A stretch of 5,623 nucleotides of DNA, taken from NCBI GenBank assembly GCA_003513895.1, contig DOSU01000095.1, positions 3,078-8,700 of the forward strand. The letters run 5' to 3'. Every line of letters starts with the position of its first letter. Positions within the stretch are counted from its first letter, which is position 1. Position numbers and translations under genes: made by a program. This document shows, in pieces, positions 5,559 through 5,623 of this stretch. A model generated the notes under the pieces. It saw nothing but the letters and a program-made list of their open reading frames with translations. It was not told where the DNA came from and searched no databases. This DNA comes from Rikenellaceae bacterium (GTDB lineage: Bacteria; Bacteroidota; Bacteroidia; Bacteroidales; UBA932).

Positions 5559-5623
5559 AAGGTGCTCCTTCGTCGCAGGTTTACGCCTTCGGCGGCAAAA
5601 TAAGGTGCTCCTTCGTCGCAGGT
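5559..5623. repeat. Tandem repeat, 43-bp period, continuing past the window
   Basis: A 22-base sequence with the core GGTGCTCCTTCGTCGCAGGT occurs exactly at 5559-5580 and 5602-5623. The 21-base spacer includes CGCCTTCGGCGG, a small hairpin. A degraded relative, with CTCTTCGTCG followed by GCC, seems to lie at 5529-5543. The array is cut by the window edge, so the copy number is unknown. It is GC-rich compared with the surrounding DNA. Confidence 0.85.

Larger units (their letters stand above)
5087..5623. other. Gene-free, repeat-rich tail
   Basis: No open frame here looks like a real protein. The reading frames that cross the stretch overlap the tRNA or the palindrome and match no family I know. 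The region holds a large imperfect palindrome, a second long hairpin, a short inverted repeat, a possible insertion-sequence end and a tandem repeat. GC-rich blocks alternate with AT-rich ones, unlike the even composition of the genes before it. It is best read as accessory DNA built up downstream of the tRNA gene. Confidence 0.75.

Noticed and set aside
5507..5623. Minus-strand frame open for 38 codons from the window edge to a TGA
   Set aside because: It is read through the tandem repeat, is rich in arginine and low in complexity, and the two repeat copies fall in different frames. It could be the tail of an outside gene, but nothing supports that.
1..5623. A defence system, CRISPR array, retron or biosynthetic cluster
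   Set aside because: All coding space before 5087 is taken by housekeeping genes, and the repeats at the end lack the regular repeat-spacer pattern of CRISPR and any associated enzyme gene.

Overview
The window looks like a chromosomal segment from a member of the Bacteroidota, most likely the order Bacteroidales. The evidence is promoters of the TAnnTTTG type in front of guaA, typA and the DUF177 gene, little use of Shine-Dalgarno sequences, AT-rich intergenic DNA, and the DUF177-rpmF-fabH gene order. The species cannot be named from the sequence alone.

Layout. Positions 1-1173 (minus strand) hold most of guaA, GMP synthase, whose C-terminal end lies outside the window. A 69-bp divergent intergenic region with two back-to-back -7 boxes separates it from typA/bipA (1243-3042, plus strand), a ribosome-binding translational GTPase. 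A near-consensus Bacteroidetes promoter (3050-3079) then starts a compact plus-strand group: a DUF177/YceD-family protein (3096-3620), rpmF for zinc-ribbon ribosomal protein L32 (3640-3822), a 113-bp gap with a long hairpin, and fabH (3936-4937), which starts fatty-acid synthesis. A tRNA-Arg(CCT) gene follows (4979-5050), ending almost directly in a strong intrinsic terminator (5053-5086). No terminator or clear promoter is visible between fabH and the tRNA, so they may share a transcript.

The last 537 bases (5087-5623) hold no convincing gene but are rich in structure: a large imperfect palindrome (5149-5320), a second long hairpin (5392-5448), a short inverted repeat, a possible insertion-sequence end, and two copies of a 43-bp tandem unit running off the window edge. 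This resembles an accessory repeat or mobile-element landing zone just downstream of a tRNA gene.

Functionally the genes serve growth: guanine nucleotide supply (GuaA), ribosome function or assembly (TypA, L32, probably DUF177), decoding of AGG codons (tRNA-Arg), and membrane lipid initiation (FabH). I see no defence system, CRISPR array, toxin-antitoxin pair or biosynthetic cluster. The least explained part is the repeat-rich tail.
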